Of a stretch of DNA of 32,777 nucleotides, positions 24,499-31,923 are shown piece by piece. The translations under genes were made by a program, and so were the position numbers. Every line of letters begins with the position of its first letter. Within the stretch, counting starts at the first letter, position 1. Source of the DNA: Turicibacter sp. UBA7094. Lineage in GTDB: Bacteria; Bacillota_I; Bacilli_A; MOL361; Turicibacteraceae. The stretch lies in assembly GCA_002493395.1 (NCBI GenBank), contig DKYS01000030.1, positions 1-32,777 of the forward strand, given 5' to 3'. The notes under the pieces are model-generated. The model worked only from the letters and a program-made list of their open reading frames with translations, was not told where the DNA came from and made no database searches.

Positions 24499-25764
24499 AT
24501 GAAAAACGAATTTTTAAAAGAATTACAATGGCGGGGATTAATTAATGACTGCACGGATTTAGAAGCGTTAGACGCATTAATGGAAGAGGGGAATATTACA
24601 TTATATTGTGGGTTTGATCCAACAGCAGACAGTTTACACATTGGTTCACTGCTTCCAATCTTAATGTTAAAAAGATTCCAACGTGCAGGACATAAACCAC
24701 TTCCACTAGTAGGAGGAGCAACAGGATTAATTGGTGACCCAACTGGACGTTCAGCAGAACGTCAAGAAAATAGTCATGAGACAGTTATCAAATGGTCAGA
24801 AAGCATAAAACGCCAGTTATCGCAATTTTTAGAGTTTGGTGATCAATCTAACTCGGCTGAATTAGTGAATAACTACGATTGGACCTCTAACTTAAGTATG
24901 ATTGAGTTTTTACGCGATTTCGGTAAATACTTTAATATTAACTATATTTTAGCGAAAGATACCGTGTGTTCTCGATTAGAGCACGGAATGACGTTTACTG
25001 AATTTTCATATACCATTTTACAAGGGATGGATTTTAAACATTTATTTGAAACGAAAAACTGTGTTTTACAAATTGGTGGATCAGATCAATGGGGGAATAT
25101 TACCTCAGGATTAGAACTTATTCGTAAGACGATGGGACATGAGGCAAAGGCTGTTGGATTAACGATGCCGTTAGTGACAAAATCAGATGGAACAAAGTTT
25201 GGAAAAACAGCCGGAGGAGCTATTTGGCTTGATCGCACGAAAACAACACCTTATGAAATGTACCAATTCTTAATTAATACTGCCGATGAAGATGCAGTTA
25301 AATTCTTAAAATACTTTACTTTCTTATCAGAAGAAGAAATTAATACCATTGAAGAAGCCTTTAAAGCGGCACCACATGAACGCTTAGCGCAAAAGGCGTT
25401 AGCCAAAGAAGTTGTTACACTTGTTCATGGACACGAGGCTTATGAGCAAGCTTTAAAGATTACTCAAGCCTTATTTAGTGGAAATTTATCTGACTTATCG
25501 GTAGAAGAAATTGAAGTTGGATTTAAAGATGTCCCATCTGTCGAATTAACAGAAGCACTTAATTTAGTAGATGCTCTTGTTTTTGCTAAAGCGGCAAGTT
25601 CAAAACGTGAATCACGTGAATTCATTAATAATAACTCTATTTCAATTAACGGTGAAAAAATAAAAGATTTAGAGTACATGATTTCTAAAGAGCAAGCCAT
25701 TGGGGGTAAATTTACAGTCATTCGCCGAGGAAAGAAAAAATATTTCTTAATTAAACATGTCTAA
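24499..25764 (+). CDS. tyrS: Tyrosyl-tRNA synthetase
   Basis: Charges tRNA-Tyr with tyrosine; class I, TyrRS type 1. The HIGH-like motif is HIGS (47-50) in GFDPTADSLHIGS, the KMSKS-like motif is KFGKT (233-237), and the tyrosine-binding GGSDQWGNI is at 193-201. A C-terminal S4 RNA-binding domain (about 353-421) contains the SISINGEKIKDL stretch. An in-frame upstream ATG at 24463 exists, but GAGGTGA at 24489-24495 supports ATG 24499, giving 421 residues, typical of the family. It has its own terminator and converges on rpsD. Confidence 0.98.
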   Translation: MKNEFLKELQWRGLINDCTDLEALDALMEEGNITLYCGFDPTADSLHIGSLLPILMLKRFQRAGHKPLPLVGGATGLIGDPTGRSAERQENSHETVIKWSESIKRQLSQFLEFGDQSNSAELVNNYDWTSNLSMIEFLRDFGKYFNINYILAKDTVCSRLEHGMTFTEFSYTILQGMDFKHLFETKNCVLQIGGSDQWGNITSGLELIRKTMGHEAKAVGLTMPLVTKSDGTKFGKTAGGAIWLDRTKTTPYEMYQFLINTADEDAVKFLKYFTFLSEEEINTIEEAFKAAPHERLAQKALAKEVVTLVHGHEAYEQALKITQALFSGNLSDLSVEEIEVGFKDVPSVELTEALNLVDALVFAKAASSKRESREFINNNSISINGEKIKDLEYMISKEQAIGGKFTVIRRGKKKYFLIKHV

Positions 25765-25766
25765 TC

Positions 25767-25798
25767 TAAAAGGAAAGATTCATTCTTTCCTTTTTCTT
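25767..25798 (+). terminator. Terminator after tyrS
   Basis: AAGGAAAGA and TCTTTCCTT around a five-base loop, followed by TTTCTTTT, just after the tyrS stop. Confidence 0.85.
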
Positions 25799-25821
25799 TT
25801 AAATCTCTGTAAGCAAAAAGC

Positions 25822-25857
25822 AAAAAAAGACCTCGATTTCTCGAAGTCTTTTTTTGT
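25822..25857 (-). terminator. Terminator after rpsD
   Basis: A run of A, GACCTCGA, a short loop, TCGAAGTC and a run of T form a hairpin with one mismatch. It lies at the end of rpsD and may work in both directions between the convergent genes. Confidence 0.8.
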
Positions 25858-25868
25858 TAAATTAAAGA

Positions 25869-26468
25869 TTAACGGCTGTAGAACTCTACGATTAAGTTTT
25901 CGTGGATATCAGCGAATACTTCAGAACGTTCTGGTAAACGTACGAATGTTCCAGTCATTGTTGCTTCATCAAATGATACGAAGTCTGGACGATGAACAGT
26001 TCCTTCTAAAGCAGCTTTAATAATTGCTAAGTTAGCTGATTTTTCACGAACACTAATTGTTTGTCCTGGTTTTACTGAGTAAGATGGGATATCAACGCGT
26101 TGTCCATCTACTAAAATATGACCATGGTTAACTAACTGACGTGCTTGACGACGAGTGCTAGCTAATCCTAAACGGTATACTAAGTTATCAAGGCGAGATT
26201 CTAATAAGTATAAGAAGTTTTCACCATGTTTACCTTGTAATTTACCAGCGCGATCGTATGTACGACGGAATTGACGCTCAGTCATTCCATATGCATGACG
26301 TAATTTTTGTTTTTCTTGTAATTGTAATCCGTATTCAGAGATTTTTTTACGTGCTTGTCCGTGTTGCCCAGGTGCATAAGGGCGTTTTTGTAATTCTTTT
26401 CCGTTTTCTAAGATTGAGTATCCTAAACGACGAGAAATTTTCCAGCTTGGTCCAGTATAACGAGCCAT
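25869..26468 (-). CDS. rpsD: 30S ribosomal protein S4
   Basis: Primary 16S rRNA-binding protein that nucleates 30S assembly; in Bacillus S4 also represses its own gene. The N-terminus MARYTGPSWKISRRLG and the S4 RNA-binding domain (SRLDNLVYRLGLASTRRQARQ and NHGHILVDGQRVDIPSY) identify it. An in-frame ATG lies 14 codons upstream (26510), but AAAAGGAGGTC on the minus strand at about 26474-26484 places the start at 26468, giving 199 residues, the usual size. No zinc-binding cysteines are seen in the N-terminal part, so it is the C-minus type. It is monocistronic with a leader of about 210 bases. Confidence 0.98.
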   Translation of the reverse strand: MARYTGPSWKISRRLGYSILENGKELQKRPYAPGQHGQARKKISEYGLQLQEKQKLRHAYGMTERQFRRTYDRAGKLQGKHGENFLYLLESRLDNLVYRLGLASTRRQARQLVNHGHILVDGQRVDIPSYSVKPGQTISVREKSANLAIIKAALEGTVHRPDFVSFDEATMTGTFVRLPERSEVFADIHENLIVEFYSR

Positions 26469-26677
26469 GCTATGACCTCCTTTTAATTTGTCAGAATTTT
26501 GATTTTGCATATCAAAAAAGGAGAAAATTTATCAATTACTATAAGTTAGATTAAAATCTCATACCCTCGCCTTTGCAGCCAAAAGGTTAAACGATATGCC
26601 ATCAATTCCTTTAAGGAAAACTTGAGGTTTAATCTATCCGTTACAGTCTGATAAAAAGCTGCCTTTCATCAACGCAC
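26469..26677 (-). promoter_or_regulatory. rpsD 5' leader, possible S4 autoregulatory site
   Basis: About 209 transcribed bases precede the rpsD start, much longer than needed for translation. Rpl/rps leaders in Bacillota often bind the product protein, and Bacillus rpsD is known to be autoregulated through its leader. On the minus strand, AGATTAAA (26635-26628) can pair with TTTAATCT (26555-26548), eight pairs over a 72-base gap. TTAAAC beside the first element can instead pair with GTTTAA nearer by, and TTTAATCT can join the local hairpin AGATTTTAATCT. These exclusive pairings could form a switch. Homology to the known Bacillus leader was not established. Confidence 0.45.
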
Positions 26678-26683
26678 TTCAGT

Positions 26684-26712
26684 ATAATATCAAGATTCAA
26701 TATTATTGTCAA
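26684..26712 (-). promoter_or_regulatory. Strong sigma-A promoter of rpsD
   Basis: On the minus strand, TTGACA (26712-26707), a 17-base spacer and TATTAT (26689-26684). Consensus -35 and good -10, as expected for a ribosomal protein gene; start near 26677. Confidence 0.88.
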
Positions 26713-27000
26713 CAAAAAAACAGAGTTCTAAACAATTTCTAAAAATTTCATCATAAATTCTATCATTTTGTATCATTTCGACAATTAGTTGCATAATGTG
26801 TTCTAAAGATATGGTTTAATGTCTGTAGGATGGAAGTTATGTTGACTAAGGGGCCATCTCTTTAATTTTATTAGACGTCAGTGTTCTTATTTTTAAAAAA
26901 AGGAATAAGAGGTTAAAAATAGAAAAATTAGAATTTTAATTGAGGATGGATTTTCTTAAAAAGTCAGTAGAAAACCGTAGAAACAATAGGATTTTTTATC
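26713..27000. other. Divergent intergenic region between rpsD and ezrA
   Basis: About 290 bases of AT-rich DNA upstream of both promoters. I see no open frame of note on either strand, no repeat and no recognisable RNA. One weak inverted repeat (TCTTATT and AATAAGA near 26886-26911) is too poor to call. Confidence 0.5.
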
Positions 27001-27006
27001 AAATTA

Positions 27007-27015
27007 TGATATGAT
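27007..27015 (+). promoter_or_regulatory. Candidate ezrA promoter, extended -10
   Basis: TGATATGAT (27007-27015) is an extended -10 with one mismatch in the hexamer, 44 bases upstream of ezrA. The -35 region is weak. Confidence 0.5.
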
Positions 27016-27058
27016 TATTTAACAATAAATCATTTATAAAACATGGTGGGAGGATACT

Positions 27059-28786
27059 ATGATAGATTTTAAATTACTCATTTTGATTGCGATGATCGTC
27101 GTCTTGGCTATCGTATTAATTTACTCGGTCATTATCGTATCAAAAAAGAAACAATATTATGCGAAAATTGATGATTTAGATTATATGAAACATGAAATTT
27201 CTAATCAAACAGTTCCTTTTGAATTAGCAAAACTTCGCAGTACGAAAAAGAGTGAACGGATTGTTAAGTTAGTCCAACAATGGGAGCGCCGTTGGGGAAA
27301 ACTTGAATCTGATTTTATTATGGTAACCGAACAAATTATTTACACGGAGGAGTTAGTTGCGGATAAAAGTTTTTCAGAGGCGGACGAGCAATTAATGGAG
27401 TTAGAGAAAACACTCGAGTCTTTAAAAGAAGAGGTTGAACAATTAATTGAAGAGATTAAGGCATTAAAGAAATCAGAAGAACGTAACCGATCAAATGTCC
27501 TCGTTTTAAAGGAGTCTTTTGAACAATTAAAATTTCGCTACGAAACAGAAGAGAGTAAGTATGTAGAGTTTAAAGAAGAAATGAAGACTCTATTTAAAGA
27601 TGTCGAAGTTTTCTTCTTGAAATTTAATGAATGTATGGACGACTGTAATTATGATTTAGCGGATGAAACATTAGAAATGATTAAATCTCATATTGAAACC
27701 ATTACCTATATGTTTGAGCGCGCGCCCCTTTACAAGGAAACGTTAACGAATGAATTAAAACCTTTATTGCGAGAAGTGCTCAAAAGTTATGAAACAATCA
27801 TTGCATCAGGGGTTTACTTAAAACATTTACAGATAAAGGAAACTATTTCTTATTATCACGGTCAGTTAGAAGAGATTCCTCAGTGGATTAGACGATTTGA
27901 TTTTGAAAAAATTGAAGCAACGTTATTAGAGATTCATGACAATGCTAAACAAATGATAGAATTTATGAAAAAAGAATATGATCTTCAAACAACCGTCAAA
28001 GAGATGGTGATGAAGATAAAAGTGACAATTCATCAAATTAAAGAACAAGGTGAAAAGTTGAATCTTCGCTATGATAACATTAAAGATAATTATCGCCTTC
28101 CAGAAGATGAGGAACATCATTTTAATGTATTATTAAGTGAACTTCAAATTGTAAATAATGAGTTTACGTATTTACTTGGCCGCGTTGAAGAAAATCAAAC
28201 AGCAAATTCAACATTAGTTCGTGAACTTTCAGCGATTAGCCAACAAGGGGTGGAATTAAAAGAGCAATTACGACGTTTTGATCGGGAAATTGAAGGTTTA
28301 TATGCTGGAGAAAAAGAATGTCGTCAACGTGCGCTAATGTTGTTGAAAACATTTAATGATTTGAAGGGAATGTATCACCAAGTTCATTTTCCAGTTGAAA
28401 ATGAAGAAACGGTGGAGTTAATGAAACGAGCGAACTATGCGATGCAATTACTATTTGATACGATTGGACGCCTTCCAATTAATATTGCAGAAATTGATAA
28501 ACAATTACTGCTTGTTCAAACGTCAATAGATGAATTGTCTAAACGTGTTAAAAGCGAGGTTGTAGATGCGCAACTTGCTGAACGATTAATGATTTATGGG
28601 CATCGTTATATTGAACGTGAAGGAATGTATGTGGTAGATTTAACCATTGCAGAGGATCAGTTCCGCCAAGGAAATTATGAAACAGTGATTGAAAAAATGT
28701 GCGATTTATTAAAAGAAGTTGAGGGATCTTCATTTGATATCACTTATAAAAAATTCAAACAACAATTGAACATGGAATTAGTGTAG
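27059..28786 (+). CDS. ezrA: Septation ring formation regulator EzrA
   Basis: EzrA is a membrane-anchored regulator of FtsZ ring assembly at the division site. The single N-terminal membrane segment (about 4-26, LLILIAMIVVLAIVLIYSVII) has very few residues outside; the remaining 545 are almost entirely charged coiled coil, as expected for the cytoplasmic spectrin-like domain. The 575-residue length is close to the 562 of Bacillus subtilis. GGGAGG precedes ATG 27059. The next genes nifZ-thiI also lie beside ezrA in Bacillus, supporting the call. It is monocistronic, with a terminator behind it. Confidence 0.94.
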   Translation: MIDFKLLILIAMIVVLAIVLIYSVIIVSKKKQYYAKIDDLDYMKHEISNQTVPFELAKLRSTKKSERIVKLVQQWERRWGKLESDFIMVTEQIIYTEELVADKSFSEADEQLMELEKTLESLKEEVEQLIEEIKALKKSEERNRSNVLVLKESFEQLKFRYETEESKYVEFKEEMKTLFKDVEVFFLKFNECMDDCNYDLADETLEMIKSHIETITYMFERAPLYKETLTNELKPLLREVLKSYETIIASGVYLKHLQIKETISYYHGQLEEIPQWIRRFDFEKIEATLLEIHDNAKQMIEFMKKEYDLQTTVKEMVMKIKVTIHQIKEQGEKLNLRYDNIKDNYRLPEDEEHHFNVLLSELQIVNNEFTYLLGRVEENQTANSTLVRELSAISQQGVELKEQLRRFDREIEGLYAGEKECRQRALMLLKTFNDLKGMYHQVHFPVENEETVELMKRANYAMQLLFDTIGRLPINIAEIDKQLLLVQTSIDELSKRVKSEVVDAQLAERLMIYGHRYIEREGMYVVDLTIAEDQFRQGNYETVIEKMCDLLKEVEGSSFDITYKKFKQQLNMELV

Positions 28787-28789
28787 GGA

Positions 28790-28832
28790 GAAAACTGTCT
28801 ATTTCGTGAGATGCGAATAGACGGTTTTTATC
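28790..28832 (+). terminator. Terminator after ezrA
   Basis: AAAACTGTCTATTTCG and CGAATAGACGGTTTTT pair with one bulge around a seven-base loop, ending in a T-tract, just after the ezrA stop. Confidence 0.88.
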
Positions 28833-29040
28833 ATTTTTATGTAAAATTAATGATTTAACCAGATAAGTGAAGTGAAATTCTTACAGATGCATATTATAAT
28901 AGTAAGAGAACGAAAAATTTTTTATCCTCGGTAGAGAATGATTTTTTTTGACATTTTTAGGCCGAATTTCATACTTTATAGTGTAAGCAGATCATAAAAC
29001 AACCATTTTGTATGTCATAAACTCAGAAAAATATTGTGAT
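28833..29040. other. Noncoding DNA between ezrA terminator and nifZ promoter
   Basis: This part of the 405-base gap has a TATAAT at 28895-28900 and, about 25 to 50 bases downstream, a small hairpin-like CTC/GAG element ending in eight T (28924-28949). A consensus TTGACA at 28948-28953 has no matching -10 at proper spacing. No open frame or known RNA was recognised. Confidence 0.4.
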
Positions 29041-29069
29041 TTGAGATTATAGGCTTTCTGTGATATAAT
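29041..29069 (+). promoter_or_regulatory. Sigma-A promoter of nifZ-thiI
   Basis: TTGAGA (29041-29046), a 17-base spacer and TATAAT (29064-29069), with an extended TGA before it. Very strong match. The transcript would begin near 29076, leaving a 116-base leader. Confidence 0.88.
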
Positions 29070-29102
29070 GTCGAATCAATGAAGTAGCAATAAAAAAAGT
29101 AA

Positions 29103-29135
29103 ATGAATTCGTTGATCTAAAGAGAAGGAATTCAT
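29103..29135 (+). repeat. Eight-base inverted repeat in the nifZ leader
   Basis: ATGAATTC (29103-29110) and GAATTCAT (29128-29135) can form a perfect eight-pair stem with a 17-base loop in the untranslated leader. No T-run follows, so it is not a terminator. Function unknown. Confidence 0.5.
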
Positions 29136-29191
29136 CCGAGTTAAAAAGTTTAAAATGGTTCTGAGATGTTTATGTCGGAAGGAGAATCAAA

Positions 29192-30325
29192 ATGATTTAT
29201 TTAGATAATAGCGCAACAACTCCTGTCGACCCAGAAGTTTTAAATGCCTTTGTAAAAGTGAATGAAAATTTTTGGGGGAACCCAAGTTCATTGCATGCGT
29301 TTGGCGCACGAGCTGAACAGCTGCTGATTCAATCAGAAAAGCAAGTATTATCGTTGCTAAATGCTAAAAATCACAAAGTTATTTTTAATTCTGGGGCAAC
29401 AGAAAGTAATAACTTAGCAATTCGTGGGTTTTGTCATGCTTACAAAAAACGTGGGAAACATATTATCACGACACCAATTGAGCACGCTTCAGTTCATGAA
29501 ACCATTGAGGAATTAGAGAAAGAGGGATTCCGTATCACATACATCGACGTTAAGGGGAGCAAGGAAGAAATTCTCGAACAGATCCAAGATTCGATTTGTG
29601 AGGATACCATTTTAATCTCATGTATGCATGTCAATAATGAGATGGGGCTAATTCTTCCTATTTACGAAATTGGTCAATTACTTAAAAAGTATCCTAAAGT
29701 TAAATTTCATGTGGATGCTGTTCAAAGTATTGGGAAAATTCCTGTCGATATAGATAAGATGAATATTGACTTATTATCCTTATCAGCTCATAAATTTCAT
29801 GGAATTAAAGGCTGTGGGGCTCTAATTATGAACCAATATTTAAATCTTACCCCTGAGATTACAGGTGGCCACCAAATGTATGGACTTCGTTCGGGAACGA
29901 TTAACGTAGCAGGGGCCGTTGCTTTAGCAAAAGCCTTACGCTTAGTGATTGAACCGTTAGAAAGTAATTATCGCCATGTCAAACAACTTTTTGATTATAC
30001 AATTAAAGAGTTAGGACAAATAGAAGGTGTTGTTATTAATAGTAATCGTGAAGAACAAAGCCCCTATATTATTAACTTTGCGGCGGTTCCAATTAAAGGA
30101 GAAACATTAGTTCACGCACTTGAAGAACATGATGTTTATATTTCGGCTAAATCAGCCTGTTCTTCTAAATCAGCAGCGGCGTCTCGAATTTTGATGTCGT
30201 TAGGGGTTAGTGAGGATATCGCCTTAGAGAGTGTTCGTGTAAGTTTTTCTGACCGTTCGACTAAGGAAGAGGTCGACCAACTGATTAAAGCGTTAAAAAT
30301 CGTAATCGCCCAGTTAAAATATTAA
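29192..30325 (+). CDS. nifZ: Cysteine desulfurase, NifS/IscS family (NifZ type)
   Basis: A pyridoxal-phosphate enzyme that removes sulfur from cysteine. Next to thiI it most likely supplies sulfur for 4-thiouridine in tRNA, as NifZ does in Bacillus subtilis. The 377-residue protein has the cofactor lysine K201 in SLSAHKFHGIKG, H98 in TPIEHASVHE, the VDAVQSIGK block (174-182) and the catalytic cysteine C323 in SAKSACSSKS. GGAAGGAG precedes the ATG. It is followed by thiI after 46 bases, with no terminator between. General Fe-S supply is possible but less likely, because no iscU or suf genes are nearby. Confidence 0.93.
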   Translation: MIYLDNSATTPVDPEVLNAFVKVNENFWGNPSSLHAFGARAEQLLIQSEKQVLSLLNAKNHKVIFNSGATESNNLAIRGFCHAYKKRGKHIITTPIEHASVHETIEELEKEGFRITYIDVKGSKEEILEQIQDSICEDTILISCMHVNNEMGLILPIYEIGQLLKKYPKVKFHVDAVQSIGKIPVDIDKMNIDLLSLSAHKFHGIKGCGALIMNQYLNLTPEITGGHQMYGLRSGTINVAGAVALAKALRLVIEPLESNYRHVKQLFDYTIKELGQIEGVVINSNREEQSPYIINFAAVPIKGETLVHALEEHDVYISAKSACSSKSAAASRILMSLGVSEDIALESVRVSFSDRSTKEEVDQLIKALKIVIAQLKY

Positions 30326-30371
30326 TAGCCATCGCAAAATCGTAGTTTTAGACGAGGAAGGAAATGATGAA

Positions 30372-31601
30372 ATGATTTATGATCGTATTTTAGTTCGTTA
30401 TGGTGAATTATCAATTAAAGGAAAGAATCGTAAGTATTTTAAAAATGCCTTACATAAAATTATCCGCCGCAAGCTAAGTGATTTGAAACAATTAAAATAT
30501 GAGGTGACTCGTGACCGTTTCTATATTATTTTAAACGGAACAAATCCTGATCTTGTAACGGAACAATTGGATAAGGTGTTTGGATTGCAATCCTATAGTT
30601 TAACAGCTCGATGTGAAAATGATATCGAGGCAATTAAAGCGTTAGCGTTAGAAATTATTAATGAACAACCAGCGGTGAAAACAACATTTAAAGTGGAAAC
30701 GAAGCGTTCAGATAAACAGTTTCCAATGCAATCAGGTGAAATTTCACGTGCCGTTGGGGCTCATCTTCTCATTAATACTTCTCATTTGAGTGTGGATGTT
30801 CATCATCCAGATATGACGGTCTTTGTAGAAGTTCGTCGCGAAGGAACATTCGTTATGGCGGAGCATATCAAAGGCTTAGGCGGATTTCCCGTTGGAATTA
30901 GCGGGAAAGGTTTATTAATGATTTCCGGAGGAATTGATAGTCCAGTTGCGGGTTATTTAATGCAAAAACGTGGAGTTGAAATAGAAGCGATTCATTTTGC
31001 ATCTCCTCCGTATACCTCTACTCGTTCAAAACAAAAGGTGCTCGATTTAATGGAGAAAAATGCTCACTATGCACCAGAGGGGCATATTTCAGTGCATATC
31101 GTTCCATTTACTCAATTACAAACGGCAATTTATGAAAACATCCCAAGCAGTTATACGATGACAGTGATGCGCCGTATGATGTATCGTATTGCCGAAGGGA
31201 TTGCTAAAAAACGAGAGATTTTAGTCTTGGCAAATGGTGAGAGCTTAGGTCAGGTAGCGTCTCAAACGTTAGCAAGTATGTATGCGATTAATGCGGTGAC
31301 AAATATGCCAATTATTCGCCCTGTTGCGACGCTTGATAAAAATGAAATTATTGAGATTGCCAAAAAAATTGATACTTATGAGATTTCAATTCGTCCATAT
31401 GAGGATTGCTGTACGGTCTTTGTTCCGGAACATCCTGCGACAAATCCATCACTTGAAAAGTGTTTAGAATTTGAACAAAACTTCGATTTTGAATCTCTTG
31501 TGCAGCAGTGTATTGATCAAACCGAAATTATTACGGTGCGTGCAGGAGAGATGATTGAGCTAGAAGAAAATTCAGTTTGTGCGTTAAATGAGTTATTTTA
31601 A
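30372..31601 (+). CDS. thiI: tRNA 4-thiouridine synthetase ThiI
   Basis: ThiI adenylates U8 of tRNA and inserts sulfur to make 4-thiouridine; it can also serve thiamine thiazole synthesis. The N-terminal ferredoxin-like domain (VRYGELSIKGKNRKYF) and THUMP domain (about 60-165) are followed by the PP-loop SGGIDSPVAGYLM (185-197). At 409 residues it lacks the C-terminal rhodanese domain of the E. coli enzyme, as in Bacillus, which fits reliance on the NifZ desulfurase encoded next to it. The CCTVFVPEHPATNP segment near residue 346 is conserved in the short forms. GAGGAAGGA precedes the ATG, and a strong terminator ends the operon. Confidence 0.96.
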   Translation: MIYDRILVRYGELSIKGKNRKYFKNALHKIIRRKLSDLKQLKYEVTRDRFYIILNGTNPDLVTEQLDKVFGLQSYSLTARCENDIEAIKALALEIINEQPAVKTTFKVETKRSDKQFPMQSGEISRAVGAHLLINTSHLSVDVHHPDMTVFVEVRREGTFVMAEHIKGLGGFPVGISGKGLLMISGGIDSPVAGYLMQKRGVEIEAIHFASPPYTSTRSKQKVLDLMEKNAHYAPEGHISVHIVPFTQLQTAIYENIPSSYTMTVMRRMMYRIAEGIAKKREILVLANGESLGQVASQTLASMYAINAVTNMPIIRPVATLDKNEIIEIAKKIDTYEISIRPYEDCCTVFVPEHPATNPSLEKCLEFEQNFDFESLVQQCIDQTEIITVRAGEMIELEENSVCALNELF

Positions 31602-31642
31602 AAGAGTCAAAAGAAGAGTCTTTCTTTTGACTCTTTTTTTTA
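31599..31642 (+). terminator. Terminator after thiI
   Basis: AAAAGAGTCAAAAG and CTTTTGACTCTTTT form a long perfect stem followed by a run of T, overlapping the thiI stop codon region. Confidence 0.92.
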
Positions 31643-31846
31643 TAAATGCAACACATTTAGGAAATGAAAGAGGTAAAATGTTTCCAAGTAAAAAGGGTTG
31701 AGATTTAAAAGAGCTCATAAATTGTCGGACGAAAAAAAGCTCAATCCAATTACTTCGGTGTAAAATGGAAGTAGTAGATTTTTTTATAATCTATAGTCTA
31801 ATAATTACTAGTTTGTGAAATAAATATATTTTATGCACGTTTTTGT
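31643..31846. other. Noncoding DNA upstream of the adhE promoter
   Basis: No gene is seen in the 322-base gap before adhE. It holds an imperfect inverted repeat (GGTTGAG near 31697 with CTCAATCC near 31740, enclosing GAGCT/AGCTC) and an AT-rich hairpin (TAGATT and AATCTA, about 31775-31794). A half-site TTGTGAA like that of Rex occurs at 31813-31819. Confidence 0.5.
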
Positions 31847-31864
31847 TAGACAAATAATTCACAA
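31847..31864. promoter_or_regulatory. Rex-like operator 1, over the adhE -35
   Basis: TAGACAAATAATTCACAA matches 15 of 18 positions of the Gram-positive Rex consensus TTGTGAAWWWWTTCACAA; the right half-site is perfect and the mismatches lie in the left half. It overlaps the -35 and spacer. Rex, the NADH/NAD+ sensing repressor, commonly controls adhE. Confidence 0.5.
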
Positions 31865-31875
31865 TGTAGTATACT
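31847..31875 (+). promoter_or_regulatory. Sigma-A promoter of adhE
   Basis: TAGACA (31847-31852), a 17-base spacer and TATACT (31870-31875), about 48 bases before the adhE ATG. Two Rex-like operators overlap and follow it. Confidence 0.7.
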
Positions 31876-31887
31876 TGAGGAGTAGTG

Positions 31888-31905
31888 AAGTGAATCAATT
31901 CACAA
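31888..31905. promoter_or_regulatory. Rex-like operator 2, just after the adhE start point
   Basis: AAGTGAATCAATTCACAA matches 15 of 18 consensus positions, including both GTGAA and TTCAC half-sites at the correct four-base spacing. It lies just downstream of the likely start point (about 31882), where bound repressor would block elongation or initiation. Confidence 0.65.
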
Positions 31906-31923
31906 TCTTGAGGAGGAGTCGGA

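Noticed and set aside
25757..26020. 87-codon plus-strand frame over the tyrS/rpsD junction
   Set aside because: It overlaps two terminators and the antisense of rpsD and has no ribosome binding site of its own.
26258..26554. 98-codon plus-strand frame antisense to the rpsD start and leader
   Set aside because: A shadow of rpsD codon usage; no promoter or ribosome binding site.
28895..28949. Possible tiny RNA: TATAAT followed by a small hairpin with eight T
   Set aside because: The -35 is weak, the stem has only about three strong pairs, and the product would be about 40 bases.
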